From NCBI GenBank assembly GCA_947488605.1, contig CANKZJ010000015.1, forward strand, positions 1 to 38,831: 38,831 nucleotides of DNA. Direction: 5' to 3'. The notes below the pieces were generated by a model. The model was not told the DNA's origin. It searched no databases and worked only from the letters and a program-made list of their open reading frames with translations. This DNA comes from an uncultured Paracoccaceae bacterium (GTDB lineage: Bacteria; Pseudomonadota; Alphaproteobacteria; Rhodobacterales; Rhodobacteraceae). Each line of letters opens with the position of its first letter. The stretch's first letter is position 1. The position numbers and the translations under genes were made by a program. Shown here in pieces: positions 15,888 through 25,057 of the stretch.

Positions 15888-18268
15888 CACGGGCGACCCT
15901 ACAGGCCTTGCTGTCGCATTGGTGGCGAAACCCGATGCAGCTTTTTACGCTGCTGGCCGGACTGGCGTTGGCAACGGCGCTTTGGTCCGGGGTGCAGGCG
16001 GTCAATGCCGAAGCGCGCGCCAGCTATGATGCGGCGGCCGCCACGCTGGGCGAGGGTCAATATGACCGTCTTGTGCAGCGTGATGGACAGCCAATGCCGC
16101 AGGCCACTTATGTTGCGCTGCGGCGGGCAGGTTGGTTAGTCAGCCCCGTTGTCCAAGGGCGCTTGGACGGTGTGCGTTTGATCGGGGTTGATCCGCTGAC
16201 AGCCCCCGGCGGCATTGGACCGGTGAGTTTGGGTCAGGATGGTGATGTCGGGGCGTTCTTGACGGGCGAGGGCCAGTTGTTTGCGAACGCGGAAACAGCA
16301 GCGCGTCTTGGGGACTTTGATATCATTATCAACCCTGACGTAGCGCCCGGCACCGCGTTGACCGATATTGGTGTGGCGCAGCGTTTGTTGGGTAAGGCCG
16401 ACCAGATAGACAGTCTGATCGTTCTGCCAGCGCAGCCGAAAACCCAAGTAGCCCTGAGCGATGTTGCGCAGGACCTCACGCGCCAACCTGCGCAAGGCGG
16501 CAGTGATATCGGGCGGCTGACGGATAGCTTCCATCTGAACCTCACCGCCTTTGGATTGCTGTCATTTGCCGTTGGTATCTTCATCGTTAACGGTGCCATC
16601 GGTTTGGCGTTCGAGCAACGCCGCCCGGTGATACGGACGTTGCGCGCGCTGGGCTTGCCGATGCGGCGTTTGATCCTGCTTATCGGTGCCGAGTTGATGA
16701 TCTTTGCGTTGATCGCTGGCCTGATCGGGGTGGCGCTGGGCTATCTGATTGCAGCGCTCTTGCTGCCCGATGTGGCGGCCACGTTACGCGGGCTTTATGG
16801 GGCGGATGTGTCGGGCACGTTGCAACTGCGACCGGTTTGGTGGCTTTCGGGGCTGGCAATCGCGATTGGTGGCACGTGTTTGGCGGCCAGTGGTGCGCTT
16901 TGTCAACTCGCCAAGATGCCGTTGCTGGCCGCAGCACAGCCACGCGCACTTGCGATGGCGGCTGGCAAACGTGCCAAAGTGCAAGGGGTTTTGGCCTTTC
17001 TGCTTTTGATGTCATCTGGCGTTTTGATGTTCACAGCTGATGGTTTGATTGGCGGTTTCAGTTTGCTTGCGACCCTACTAATTGGGGCCGCACTTGCCTT
17101 GCCATTGATCCTTGATCGGGTACTTGCCGCGTCATCAAAGGCCGCGCAATCGGTCACGATGCAGTGGTTCTGGGCCGACACCCGCCAACAGCTTCCGGGC
17201 CTGTCATTGGCGCTTACGGCGCTTTTGCTTGCGATGGCAGCGAATGTTGGTGTCTCGACGATGGTGTCGAGTTTCCGGCTTACCTTTGTTGATTTTCTGG
17301 ATCAGCGTCTTGCATCCGAACTTTATGTGCGGACCGAGGATCAAACCCAATCTGATGCTCTTATCGGCTTTGCCACCGGTCGCGTTGACGCAATATTGCC
17401 TATTCAAAATGCGGATACAGATATTCTGGGCCAACCCACAGAGGTGTTTGGTGCCCGCGATCACGCGACTTACCGCGATTTTTGGGTGTTTTTGCAAAGC
17501 ACACAGAACCCTTGGGACACGACGTTTGATGGCACCACTGCGGTGATCAATGAACAGCTTGCGCGCAGGTCACAGCTTACGCTGGGTGACGCCATCACGT
17601 TGCAAGGGCGGGAATTTGCCGTCGCGGGTATCTATGGCGACTATGGCAACCCAATTGGGCAAGCGGTGATCAGCGAACAGGCATTTGCGGCGCTCTATCC
17701 GGGTATTTCGCCGGAAAACTACGGTTTGCGAATGCCCGCAGAAGATGTCCCCGCGTTTGTCGCTGCGCTAGAGGCGGCGACGGGCATTCCGGCGACCCAA
17801 ACGATCAACCAATCGGGGATCAAATCAATCTCACTCGCAATCTTTGAACGGACCTTTACTGTGACGACCGCGCTGAATGTCCTTACCCTTGCCGTTGCTG
17901 GTTTTGCCATTTTGATGAGTTTGCTAACACTGGCCACCATGCGGGTCCCGCAATTGGCACCGGCTTGGGCGATGGGTATGACGCGCCGCCAAATCGGTCG
18001 ATTGGAGCTGTTGCGCGCGGTCTTGTTGGCTTTGTTAACGGGGTTGGTTGCATTGCCCCTTGGTCTGGCGCTGGCTTGGGCGCTTTTGGCTGTCGTCAAT
18101 GTGGCCGCTTTTGGATGGGAATTGCCAATGTATCTGTTCCCGGCGGACTACGCGCGACTTGGGCTTTTTGCATTGATTGCGGCGGCGTTGGCGGCCCTTT
18201 GGCCTGCGCGGCGGCTTGCGCGCACGCCACCTGCGGACCTTTTGAAGGTGTTTTCGAATGAACGTTAA
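15884..18268 (+). CDS. FtsX-like ABC transporter permease
   Basis: A 794-residue permease with two FtsX domains, each of about three to four membrane helices. There is an N-terminal helix near residues 17-37 and a periplasmic domain of roughly 180 residues, then helices near 220-245, 267-295 and 310-330. After a middle membrane cluster (365-405, 440-460) and a second periplasmic domain come C-terminal helices after about residue 660. The architecture is that of LolC/E-like and AttF/AttG-like permeases that take lipid or hydrophobic ligands from the membrane. A single long permease serves here. It overlaps the ATPase gene by four bases and the lipocalin gene by eleven bases. Confidence 0.88.
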   Translation: MTRATLQALLSHWWRNPMQLFTLLAGLALATALWSGVQAVNAEARASYDAAAATLGEGQYDRLVQRDGQPMPQATYVALRRAGWLVSPVVQGRLDGVRLIGVDPLTAPGGIGPVSLGQDGDVGAFLTGEGQLFANAETAARLGDFDIIINPDVAPGTALTDIGVAQRLLGKADQIDSLIVLPAQPKTQVALSDVAQDLTRQPAQGGSDIGRLTDSFHLNLTAFGLLSFAVGIFIVNGAIGLAFEQRRPVIRTLRALGLPMRRLILLIGAELMIFALIAGLIGVALGYLIAALLLPDVAATLRGLYGADVSGTLQLRPVWWLSGLAIAIGGTCLAASGALCQLAKMPLLAAAQPRALAMAAGKRAKVQGVLAFLLLMSSGVLMFTADGLIGGFSLLATLLIGAALALPLILDRVLAASSKAAQSVTMQWFWADTRQQLPGLSLALTALLLAMAANVGVSTMVSSFRLTFVDFLDQRLASELYVRTEDQTQSDALIGFATGRVDAILPIQNADTDILGQPTEVFGARDHATYRDFWVFLQSTQNPWDTTFDGTTAVINEQLARRSQLTLGDAITLQGREFAVAGIYGDYGNPIGQAVISEQAFAALYPGISPENYGLRMPAEDVPAFVAALEAATGIPATQTINQSGIKSISLAIFERTFTVTTALNVLTLAVAGFAILMSLLTLATMRVPQLAPAWAMGMTRRQIGRLELLRAVLLALLTGLVALPLGLALAWALLAVVNVAAFGWELPMYLFPADYARLGLFALIAAALAALWPARRLARTPPADLLKVFSNER

Positions 18269-19286
18269 AGCGCTTCTTTTGCTTATCTGGTTGCCCTTTG
18301 CCGCTACAGCGCAAGGGTTTGCAGGTCTGGGCACTCAGATTGACGGGTTTTCTGTGCCGCAACCTGAGCCGCAGTTTGATTTTCCCGCCGATCATGGTGC
18401 GCATCCCGATTACCGCATTGAATGGTGGTATCTGACAGCAAATCTGACCGCAGCGGATGGCACGCCATATGGTTTGCAATGGACGTTGTTTCGGTCTGCT
18501 CTGGCACCGGAAGAGGGGGCTGGCTGGTCTGCGCCGCAATTGTGGATGGGTCATGCGGCGGTAACGACGCAAGATAACCACTACGTTGCCGAACGGCTGG
18601 CACGTGGCGGGATCGGGCAGGCGGGCGTTGTTGCAGACCCATTTGAAGCATGGATTGATGATTGGGTTCTGGAAGGCGATTGGAACACGTTGCGGATGAC
18701 CGCGAGCGCGCCTGATTTTGCCTATGAGATGAACCTGACGGCAGAGGGACCGCTGGTTTTTCATGGGCAAGACGGGTATTCGGTCAAGTCTGCGGCAGGG
18801 CAGGCGTCGTATTATTATTCGCAACCATTCTTTGCCATTGAAGGGGTTTTGCAACTGCCTGACGGCGATATTGCGGTGACTGGTAATGCTTGGCTGGACC
18901 GCGAATGGTCGTCACAGCCTTTGGCCGATAACCAGACCGGTTGGGATTGGTTTTCATTGTCCTTTGATGATGGGGCGAAACTGATGGGCTTCAGGTTACA
19001 GCAAACGGATGGGAACAATTTCACATCTGCAACGTGGATTGCACCGGACGGTAGCACGACACCCTATGAAGACGGGGCTTTGGTTGCGACGCCGCTTGCC
19101 TTGAATGACGATGATGTCCCAGTGCGCTGGCGTGTTGAGCTGCCACAAAAAGGCGTGGACGTCACCGTCGCTGCAATCAATGAAGATGCTTGGATGACAA
19201 CCAGCGTGCCTTATTGGGAAGGTCCGGTCACGGTTAGTGGCAGCCATGGTGGTACCGGATATTTGGAGATGACAGGCTATGAGTGA
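18258..19286 (+). CDS. Exported lipocalin-like protein (AttH/CrtC hydroxyneurosporene-synthase-like)
   Basis: A 342-residue protein with a signal peptide of about 19 residues (ATAQG). It has the signatures of the AttH/carotenoid 1,2-hydratase (CrtC) superfamily: EWWYLT (55-60), YYYSQP (185-190) and WLDREWSSQ (212-220). The fold is two lipocalin-like barrels. In the attEFGH arrangement of other bacteria, an ABC ATPase, FtsX-like permeases and AttH lie together, and the same linkage is seen here. That suggests AttH receives or releases a hydrophobic ligand handled by the ABC system. The signal peptide and ABC linkage make carotenoid hydration less likely. The ligand is unknown. Confidence 0.87.
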   Translation: MNVKALLLLIWLPFAATAQGFAGLGTQIDGFSVPQPEPQFDFPADHGAHPDYRIEWWYLTANLTAADGTPYGLQWTLFRSALAPEEGAGWSAPQLWMGHAAVTTQDNHYVAERLARGGIGQAGVVADPFEAWIDDWVLEGDWNTLRMTASAPDFAYEMNLTAEGPLVFHGQDGYSVKSAAGQASYYYSQPFFAIEGVLQLPDGDIAVTGNAWLDREWSSQPLADNQTGWDWFSLSFDDGAKLMGFRLQQTDGNNFTSATWIAPDGSTTPYEDGALVATPLALNDDDVPVRWRVELPQKGVDVTVAAINEDAWMTTSVPYWEGPVTVSGSHGGTGYLEMTGYE

Positions 19287-19836
19287 ATGGTTTGAAACAA
19301 CGGACGGCATTTGGACCAAGGTCTGGAGCACATTGGGCCGTGGCGTGGCCGATGCCAAACACCCTGCACGCCGCCCGACGTTTGCAACGGTGTCCCCAGA
19401 TGGATGGCCCGAAGCGCGCACGGTTGTTTTGCGTGCTGCGGAACCTGAGACTGCAATGGTGACGGTACATACCGACCTCTATTCCGATAAAATCAGTAGC
19501 CTGCGCCAGACGCCGCGTGCCGCATTGCACGTTTGGGACGCCAAGCAGAATTTGCAGATCAGAGTGCAGGCCGAGGTCACGATTATCTCAGGTGGCCCGA
19601 CACGCGCCCTTTGGGACAGTATTCCTGACCATGCGCAGCAGTCCTATGGTGTGACGCCACCACCCGGCGCCGCCATTGATGACGCGCTGGCTTATGCAAA
19701 ACAGCCGGACCCTGCCACCTTTGCGGTTCTAGAGTGCAAGGTGATGCATATTGATGCAGTTCATCTTGGCAACGATCATCGCCGTGTCAGTTTCTCACGT
19801 ATCGGTCATTGGCAAGGGCAGTGGCTTTCCCCCTGA
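19279..19836 (+). CDS. Pyridoxamine 5'-phosphate oxidase-like FMN-binding protein
   Basis: A 185-residue protein of the split-barrel FMN-binding fold. Visible features are the early RPTFATVSPDGWPEARTVVLR strand pair, VHTDLYSDKISSLRQTPRAALHVWDAKQNLQIRVQAEVTI in the dimer/flavin region, and a late DHRRVSFSRIG. It resembles the general stress/flavin-dependent group rather than true PdxH, whose C-terminal substrate-binding segment is not evident. It overlaps the AttH-like gene by eight bases and sits 24 bases before the SelD fusion gene, so it is part of the operon. Confidence 0.83.
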   Translation: MSEWFETTDGIWTKVWSTLGRGVADAKHPARRPTFATVSPDGWPEARTVVLRAAEPETAMVTVHTDLYSDKISSLRQTPRAALHVWDAKQNLQIRVQAEVTIISGGPTRALWDSIPDHAQQSYGVTPPPGAAIDDALAYAKQPDPATFAVLECKVMHIDAVHLGNDHRRVSFSRIGHWQGQWLSP

Positions 19837-19860
19837 CATGCCTGCCGTTACAACGCTTAT

Positions 19861-21957
19861 ATGAACTCTGTTCCTTTCACCCGCGACCTCGTCTTGATTG
19901 GCGGTGGTCACACCCATGCGCTGGTTCTGCGCAGTTGGGGTATGAACCCGCTTCCGGGTGTGCGGGTGACCGTGATCAATCCGGGTCCAACGGCACCTTA
20001 TTCCGGCATGTTGCCGGGCTTTGTCGCAGGGCATTACACCCGCGATGAGCTGGATATTGATCTGGTGAAACTTGCGCGTTTTGCCGGTGCGCGGATTATC
20101 AATGGTTATGCCAGCGATATTGATGTTGTGGGCAAAACGGTCACCGTGGCGGGCCGTCCGCCCATTGAGTATGACGTGGCAGCGGTGGATGTTGGGATCA
20201 CTTCGGCAATGCCCGATGTGCCTGGGTTCACCACCCATGCAATCCCGGCGAAACCTTTAGGAGCGTTTGCCTCAAAATGGGACCGGTTTCGCGTGGCGTC
20301 TGCCGCCCCCCAGATTGTCATTATCGGCGGCGGTGTCGCCGGGGCCGAGCTTGCAATGGCGATGGCCCATGCGCTGCGTGATAAGCAGCCAACCGTCAAA
20401 TTGATTGACCGCAGCCGCGTGCTCGCGGCTTTGGGGTATCGGGCCCGCCAGACAATGTTGGCTGCATTGACAGCCAATAACATCGAGATCGTTGAAGACG
20501 CCGAAGTGACCGAGATTTTCGCGGAAGGTGTGGTCTTGAATGACGGCCGCACAATCCGCAGTGATTTCACGACAGGTGCGGCCGGAGCCAAGCCGCACGA
20601 CTGGATCGCAAAAACAGATTTGGATTTGCACGAAGGTTTCATCACGGTTGATGCGACCTTGCAATCAAGCGCGGCTGAGGTTTTTGCTGTGGGTGATTGC
20701 GCACACCTCAGCCATGATCCGCGCCCCAAGGCGGGCGTCTATGCGGTCCGCGAAGCACCGGTGCTGTTTGACAACCTGCGTGCTGTGTTGTCGGGAACTG
20801 ATCTGCGTCCTTACAAGCCGCAACGCGACTATCTCAAACTGATCTCTTTGGGCAAGAAATCCGCTCTTGCAGAGAAGTTTGGTACGGCGCGGTCTGGTGC
20901 ACTGCTGTGGAAACTCAAAGACCAGATCGATCGCAAGTTTATGACGCAGTTCGCCGAACTTCCAACAATGAAGCTGCCGAAACTGCCGCGCACGACCGCA
21001 CTTGGTGTGACCGAGGCGTTGGGCGACAAACCGATGTGCGGCGGATGTGGTGCCAAAGTGGGGCGCGGTGCGTTGCGGTCGGTTTTGGCGGATCACTTTG
21101 GTGATGATGCGGCTGAAATACAGCCCGGTCAGGTGATGAGTACGGATCATTTGCGCAGTCTGACGCTCGATCCAGTTTTAATGACCAAGATCACAGCGGT
21201 GCATGCTTTGGGCGATATCTGGGCGATGGGGGCCAAACCGCAGGCGGCAACAGCCAGCTTGATTTTGCCGCGCATGTCCGCGGCACTGCAAGAACGCACG
21301 CTGGCCGAGATCATGGCAGCCGCGTCCGAGGTCTTTGGCCAAGCTGGCGGCAAGATCATCGGCGGGCATACGTCGTTGGGTGACGAATTGACGATTGGGT
21401 TCACCGTGACCGGATTGGCGCGTTCACCCGTTACGCTGGCTGGTGGGCAGGTGGGTGACGCGTTGATTATCACCAAGCCGATTGGAAGCGGCACTATCAT
21501 GGCCGCCGAAATGGCAGGCCAAGCGCGCGGAGAAGACGTGATCGCCTGTCTTGAATTGATGGTGCAGGATCAAGCGAAGGCCTCGCAAATTCTGTCCAGA
21601 GCGCATGCGATGACCGATATCACCGGCTTTGGTTTGGCAGGGCATCTGCGCGGGATTTGTGACGCGTCTGGCGTGGGTGCGACCCTGCGTTTGTCGGATA
21701 TTCCGTTGATGCAAGGTGCAAAAGACCTGTCAGTTACAGGCGTCCGGTCTAGTCTTTTTGATGATAATAAAGCGGGTGCTGGGCTCATTGAAGGACCAAA
21801 CAGCGACCTCTTGTTTGATCCGCAAACCGCCGGAGGTTTGCTTGCGGCGGTTGCTCGTAAGACGGCTGAAAAGGCTCTCAAGAGCCTCAAAGATGCAGGC
21901 TATGACGCAGCGATTATTGGTGAGCTGACCGAAGGTAGCACACTCAAAACGATTTGA
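19861..21957 (+). CDS. selD: Selenide, water dikinase with N-terminal FAD/NAD oxidoreductase domain
   Basis: A 698-residue fusion. Residues about 8-370 form a pyridine-nucleotide-disulfide oxidoreductase of the NDH-like type: N-terminal LVLIGGGHTHAL-like FAD motif, a second dinucleotide motif IIGGGVAGAELAMAMA (near 158), and an FAD-contacting VFAVGDCAHL. Residues about 385-698 form SelD, with catalytic Cys396 and Lys399 in GGCGAK, metal/ATP-binding VMSTDHLRSLTLDP, GGHTSLGDEL and the DITGFGLAGHLRG motif. SelD makes selenophosphate from selenide and ATP. The oxidoreductase half may generate or deliver the selenide. It overlaps convergent mnmH by 14 bases. There is no selA, selB or selC in the window. 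Confidence 0.94.
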   Translation: MNSVPFTRDLVLIGGGHTHALVLRSWGMNPLPGVRVTVINPGPTAPYSGMLPGFVAGHYTRDELDIDLVKLARFAGARIINGYASDIDVVGKTVTVAGRPPIEYDVAAVDVGITSAMPDVPGFTTHAIPAKPLGAFASKWDRFRVASAAPQIVIIGGGVAGAELAMAMAHALRDKQPTVKLIDRSRVLAALGYRARQTMLAALTANNIEIVEDAEVTEIFAEGVVLNDGRTIRSDFTTGAAGAKPHDWIAKTDLDLHEGFITVDATLQSSAAEVFAVGDCAHLSHDPRPKAGVYAVREAPVLFDNLRAVLSGTDLRPYKPQRDYLKLISLGKKSALAEKFGTARSGALLWKLKDQIDRKFMTQFAELPTMKLPKLPRTTALGVTEALGDKPMCGGCGAKVGRGALRSVLADHFGDDAAEIQPGQVMSTDHLRSLTLDPVLMTKITAVHALGDIWAMGAKPQAATASLILPRMSAALQERTLAEIMAAASEVFGQAGGKIIGGHTSLGDELTIGFTVTGLARSPVTLAGGQVGDALIITKPIGSGTIMAAEMAGQARGEDVIACLELMVQDQAKASQILSRAHAMTDITGFGLAGHLRGICDASGVGATLRLSDIPLMQGAKDLSVTGVRSSLFDDNKAGAGLIEGPNSDLLFDPQTAGGLLAAVARKTAEKALKSLKDAGYDAAIIGELTEGSTLKTI

Positions 21958-22996
21958 GTGCAGCCGCGATCGCGTCTGCTGCCCGTTCTTGGCCAGTGTC
22001 ATCCAATGTTTCCGCAGTTATGTTCGCCAGCACGTCACGTTCATTGATCTTGCGTGACTTTGCATAGGACGGATCATAATGATCATCCATCAAGGACCGC
22101 GACAGTTCGACCAGCGATCCAGCACGCGACAGATCAATCCAGCGGTCAACCGTGCTGTGTCCACGCAACCTGCGCAATGGTGCGAGCTTTGCCGCGATTT
22201 TCTCGGGGTCTTCGATGATATCGCGGTACGCCCGCGCGAGATACTGCGCACGCGCTTCTTGCGGGGCTTGGACGACGATCCGGGGGGCGGCCAACATGCT
22301 GGCCCAAACCGAAGACGCCAAGGCGATCTGCCCGATCTTGCTGCTTTCCGCTTCGACTACAACCGGACGCGATGGATCGAGCCCCTCTAGGGCGACAGCG
22401 AGAGATGTCTCGAACCCTTTTTGGGACGGCTGACCGCCGGGCATTTCACCCAACAGCGACCCGCGATGGCGTGCCAACCCTTCAAGGTCGATAACTTGCA
22501 CGCCGCGCGCGGCAAGGCGTGGCAGGATTTCTGTCTTTGCGGTACCGGTATAGCCGTCCAGCAGGACAAATTTGTGCGGCAGTGGGTCGTCGTAAAGTGC
22601 GGCTTTCACCAAGCGACGGAATGATGTGTAGCCGCCTTTGATGGTCTGAGATCGCCAGCCGATTTCTGACAATAGCATCGAGAACACACCAGAGCGTTGC
22701 CCACCGCGCCAGCAATAGACCAAGGGCCGCCAGCTGCCGTCTTTTTCGCGCAATGGCCCGTCAATATGGTCGGCCACGTTACGCACCACCATGCTTGCGC
22801 CCATTTTGCGGGCATCAAAAGTGCTGACCTGCGTGTACATGGTACCGACCTGCGCGCGTTGCTCATTATCCAGTGACGGCAGGTTGATCGCACCGGGGAC
22901 GTGATCTTGGGCAAACTCTGCCGGGGACCGGACATCGATGACCGTGTCAAACCCGTGGTTCAGGATCGCAGTCAGGTTTTGAAATGCAAGTGGCAT
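21944..22996 (-). CDS. mnmH: tRNA 2-selenouridine synthase MnmH (SelU/YbbB)
   Basis: A 350-residue enzyme that converts the 2-thiouridine of wobble U34 in Lys, Glu and Gln tRNAs to 2-selenouridine via a geranylated intermediate, using selenophosphate. The N-terminal rhodanese domain has active Cys95 in YCWRGGQRSG. The C-terminal part carries a P-loop, GYTGTAKT (148-155), and MnmH-specific segments such as SQKGFETSL and VEAESSKIG. ATG 22996 is preferred over the upstream 23047, because the conserved domain starts right after it. Its convergent overlap with selD matches its need for selenophosphate. Confidence 0.94.
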   Translation of the reverse strand: MPLAFQNLTAILNHGFDTVIDVRSPAEFAQDHVPGAINLPSLDNEQRAQVGTMYTQVSTFDARKMGASMVVRNVADHIDGPLREKDGSWRPLVYCWRGGQRSGVFSMLLSEIGWRSQTIKGGYTSFRRLVKAALYDDPLPHKFVLLDGYTGTAKTEILPRLAARGVQVIDLEGLARHRGSLLGEMPGGQPSQKGFETSLAVALEGLDPSRPVVVEAESSKIGQIALASSVWASMLAAPRIVVQAPQEARAQYLARAYRDIIEDPEKIAAKLAPLRRLRGHSTVDRWIDLSRAGSLVELSRSLMDDHYDPSYAKSRKINERDVLANITAETLDDTGQERAADAIAAALKSF

Positions 22997-23081
22997 GCGG
23001 GGCGGTCTACGCCAGTTCAGCCACAGGCAAAAGAGGCGAATACCCATTGCGAGCAGATGCTGTGGCCCCTAGCGTGCAAAT

Positions 23082-25007
23082 ATGAGTTACGAAGACCTGC
23101 ATTTGATCACGCAATGGAGCCAAGTCATCCAGCTGCGCGACAATGATCTGCTGACACAGGCTGAACTGTCCCTGCTGGAAGCGGCACAAACCGGCAAGAC
23201 AGCACAGATCAGTCTGACAGTGCCTAATCTGAAATCTCCGCATGTGCTGATCCGTGCGGCGTTGTTGCGTTATCTTATTTTGGGCGGTTGCAAGGATTTC
23301 AGCACGCAGCCTTCTGGTATCACCGTGAATGGGGCATGGATTAGCGGCAGGTTGGATCTGAGTTTTACGGATGCACGCGGGCCCATCGACTTTTTCAATT
23401 GCCACTTTGCCCAGCGCGCGCAGATGGTGCAATTGCGCGCAGATGGGTTGGCGATTGTTGGATGCACACTGACGGATGGCATAAATGCCGCGCGCATTCA
23501 GCTGAGTGGTAATTTGACCCTGAATGGCAGTCGGATTGATGGCAAAGTATCGTTGTCAGGCAGTGATATCAAAGGGCATCTGTCTTGTACGCAAGCGAAT
23601 TTGCGGCACGCGGAAGGGTCAGCCTTTAAAGCGCAAGGTATGAAAGTCGCCAGCAGCGTTTTGCTCGAAGGGACCACAGCCAATGGGCAGGTAAGCTTGC
23701 TTGGCGCGCATATCGGTGGGCAATTGGTTGCCATGGGCGTGGCGTTTCACAACCCCGAAGGTCATGCGTTCAATGCGCAAAGCGTGCAAGTGCGCGGTGA
23801 CGTCTTTTTGCGGTACGCGCAGTTGGAGGGCGAGGTCAGTTTCATGGGGGCGGAGGTCAATGGTGTGCTGGATTGCACCCATGCCGTTCTGCGCAACCCT
23901 GATGGCCAAGCGCTGAACGCGCAACGCCTTATCGTGCGCGAGGGATTTATCTGGCGCAGGATCAACGATGTTGCCGGTGCGGTTGATCTGACGTCGGCGC
24001 ATGTGGGTGATCTGTGGGATGATCCCGAAAGCTGGGCAATGTGCGAGCGTCTTTACCTCAGCGGGTTCATCTATGATGTGCTGCATGGCGGGATCAATGT
24101 CGCGGACCGTCTTGCCTGGCTTAAGAAGGGTGCGATATCGCGTCGTGAATTCTACCCGCAGCCTTACGAGCAATTGGCAAAGCTGTTGCGCGACACAGGG
24201 CACCGGACGGATGCACGGGCCATTATGGTTGCTAAAGAAAAAGAGCAGCGCAAAGCATCACGTGAGCGTTGGCGGCAGGAGGGTACCTGGCGCATGCAGC
24301 TTTTGCAGGCAAGCAACATGCCTTTGGAAGAAAGAGCAGACGCGATTGATGCTTTGCGCAAGCGCAGGCCAAATGATCCGAATTTAGCGCGGCTTGTCGT
24401 GCTGCATCCGGCAGATGAAAGTGCTTTGGGTGTGTCTGAGCTTACGTTGGAATATGCACAAAAGCAGTTCCGCGATGAGCAGCGCTGGCATCGCCGCAAG
24501 GTGTGGTGGCGCAATGCAGGAAGTGCTGTGGCCGACCGCATTTTCGGGTTCGTTGTAGGGTACGGGCATAAACCGGAACGCAGCTTTTACATGCTTTTAG
24601 CCCTGGTATTTATTGGCTGGTTCCTCGCTGATCGGGCATGGAAGGAAGGGGATTTTGCCCCAACAGCCGGACCCATATTGATGTCTGAGAGCTGGCAGGC
24701 ACTGGCCACGGACCCCGTGATTGGTAATCCCGCGCAAGTGTGGTCTGACAAGTATATGCTCGCGCCAGATGGCACGCCCGTTTTGACCGCTGGACGCGAT
24801 TACGAGACGTTTCATGCGATGTCTTACGCCGTTGATTTGGTCGTGCCGATTGTGTCGCTAGGTCAAGAGGCATCTTGGGCACCATCGACGACACGCGGCC
24901 CTTGGGGGCAGACATTGTGGTGGGTACGTTGGTGGTTGATTGCGCTTGGTTGGATTGTGACCGCAATCGGTGCGGCTGCGGTCACAGGGGTTATTCGCAG
25001 AGACTGA
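23082..25007 (+). CDS. Membrane protein with 48-residue beta-helix-like repeats
   Basis: A 641-residue protein, function unknown. Residues about 70-310 form a repetitive beta-rich region. At 167-185, 215-233 and 263-281 the same pattern (L-x-C/A, then N/H-x-E/D-G-x-A-x-N/K-A-Q) recurs at an exact 48-residue period, each followed by V-x-G-x-V-x-L strands, suggesting a right-handed beta-helix. Residues 340-480 are helical and highly charged. Then come membrane helices near 504-520 and 612-637. The family occurs in other bacteria, sometimes labelled membrane-associated oxidoreductase, but I see no cofactor motif. I therefore do not call an enzyme. The start at 23082 lies 85 bases from divergent mnmH. 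The stop is 12 bases before a 26-bp palindrome. Confidence 0.78.
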   Translation: MSYEDLHLITQWSQVIQLRDNDLLTQAELSLLEAAQTGKTAQISLTVPNLKSPHVLIRAALLRYLILGGCKDFSTQPSGITVNGAWISGRLDLSFTDARGPIDFFNCHFAQRAQMVQLRADGLAIVGCTLTDGINAARIQLSGNLTLNGSRIDGKVSLSGSDIKGHLSCTQANLRHAEGSAFKAQGMKVASSVLLEGTTANGQVSLLGAHIGGQLVAMGVAFHNPEGHAFNAQSVQVRGDVFLRYAQLEGEVSFMGAEVNGVLDCTHAVLRNPDGQALNAQRLIVREGFIWRRINDVAGAVDLTSAHVGDLWDDPESWAMCERLYLSGFIYDVLHGGINVADRLAWLKKGAISRREFYPQPYEQLAKLLRDTGHRTDARAIMVAKEKEQRKASRERWRQEGTWRMQLLQASNMPLEERADAIDALRKRRPNDPNLARLVVLHPADESALGVSELTLEYAQKQFRDEQRWHRRKVWWRNAGSAVADRIFGFVVGYGHKPERSFYMLLALVFIGWFLADRAWKEGDFAPTAGPILMSESWQALATDPVIGNPAQVWSDKYMLAPDGTPVLTAGRDYETFHAMSYAVDLVVPIVSLGQEASWAPSTTRGPWGQTLWWVRWWLIALGWIVTAIGAAAVTGVIRRD

Positions 25008-25019
25008 TCGCACGGTCAG

Positions 25020-25045
25020 GTAAGGTGGATCATGATCCACCTTAC
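25020..25045. terminator. 26-bp perfect palindrome between convergent genes
   Basis: The half-site GTAAGGTGGATCA (25020-25032) is followed at once by its exact reverse complement (25033-25045). It lies between the stops of the beta-helix gene (25007) and serA (25058). As RNA it would form a long hairpin in either direction and could terminate or stabilise both 3' ends, though no U-tract follows. A protein-binding site is an alternative. Confidence 0.55.
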
Positions 25046-25057
25046 GCCAATCAGCAC

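Noticed and set aside
15240..15890. 216-residue antisense frame over the ABC ATPase gene
   Set aside because: The plus strand encodes a clear ATPase with all ABC motifs. The antisense frame is its shadow.
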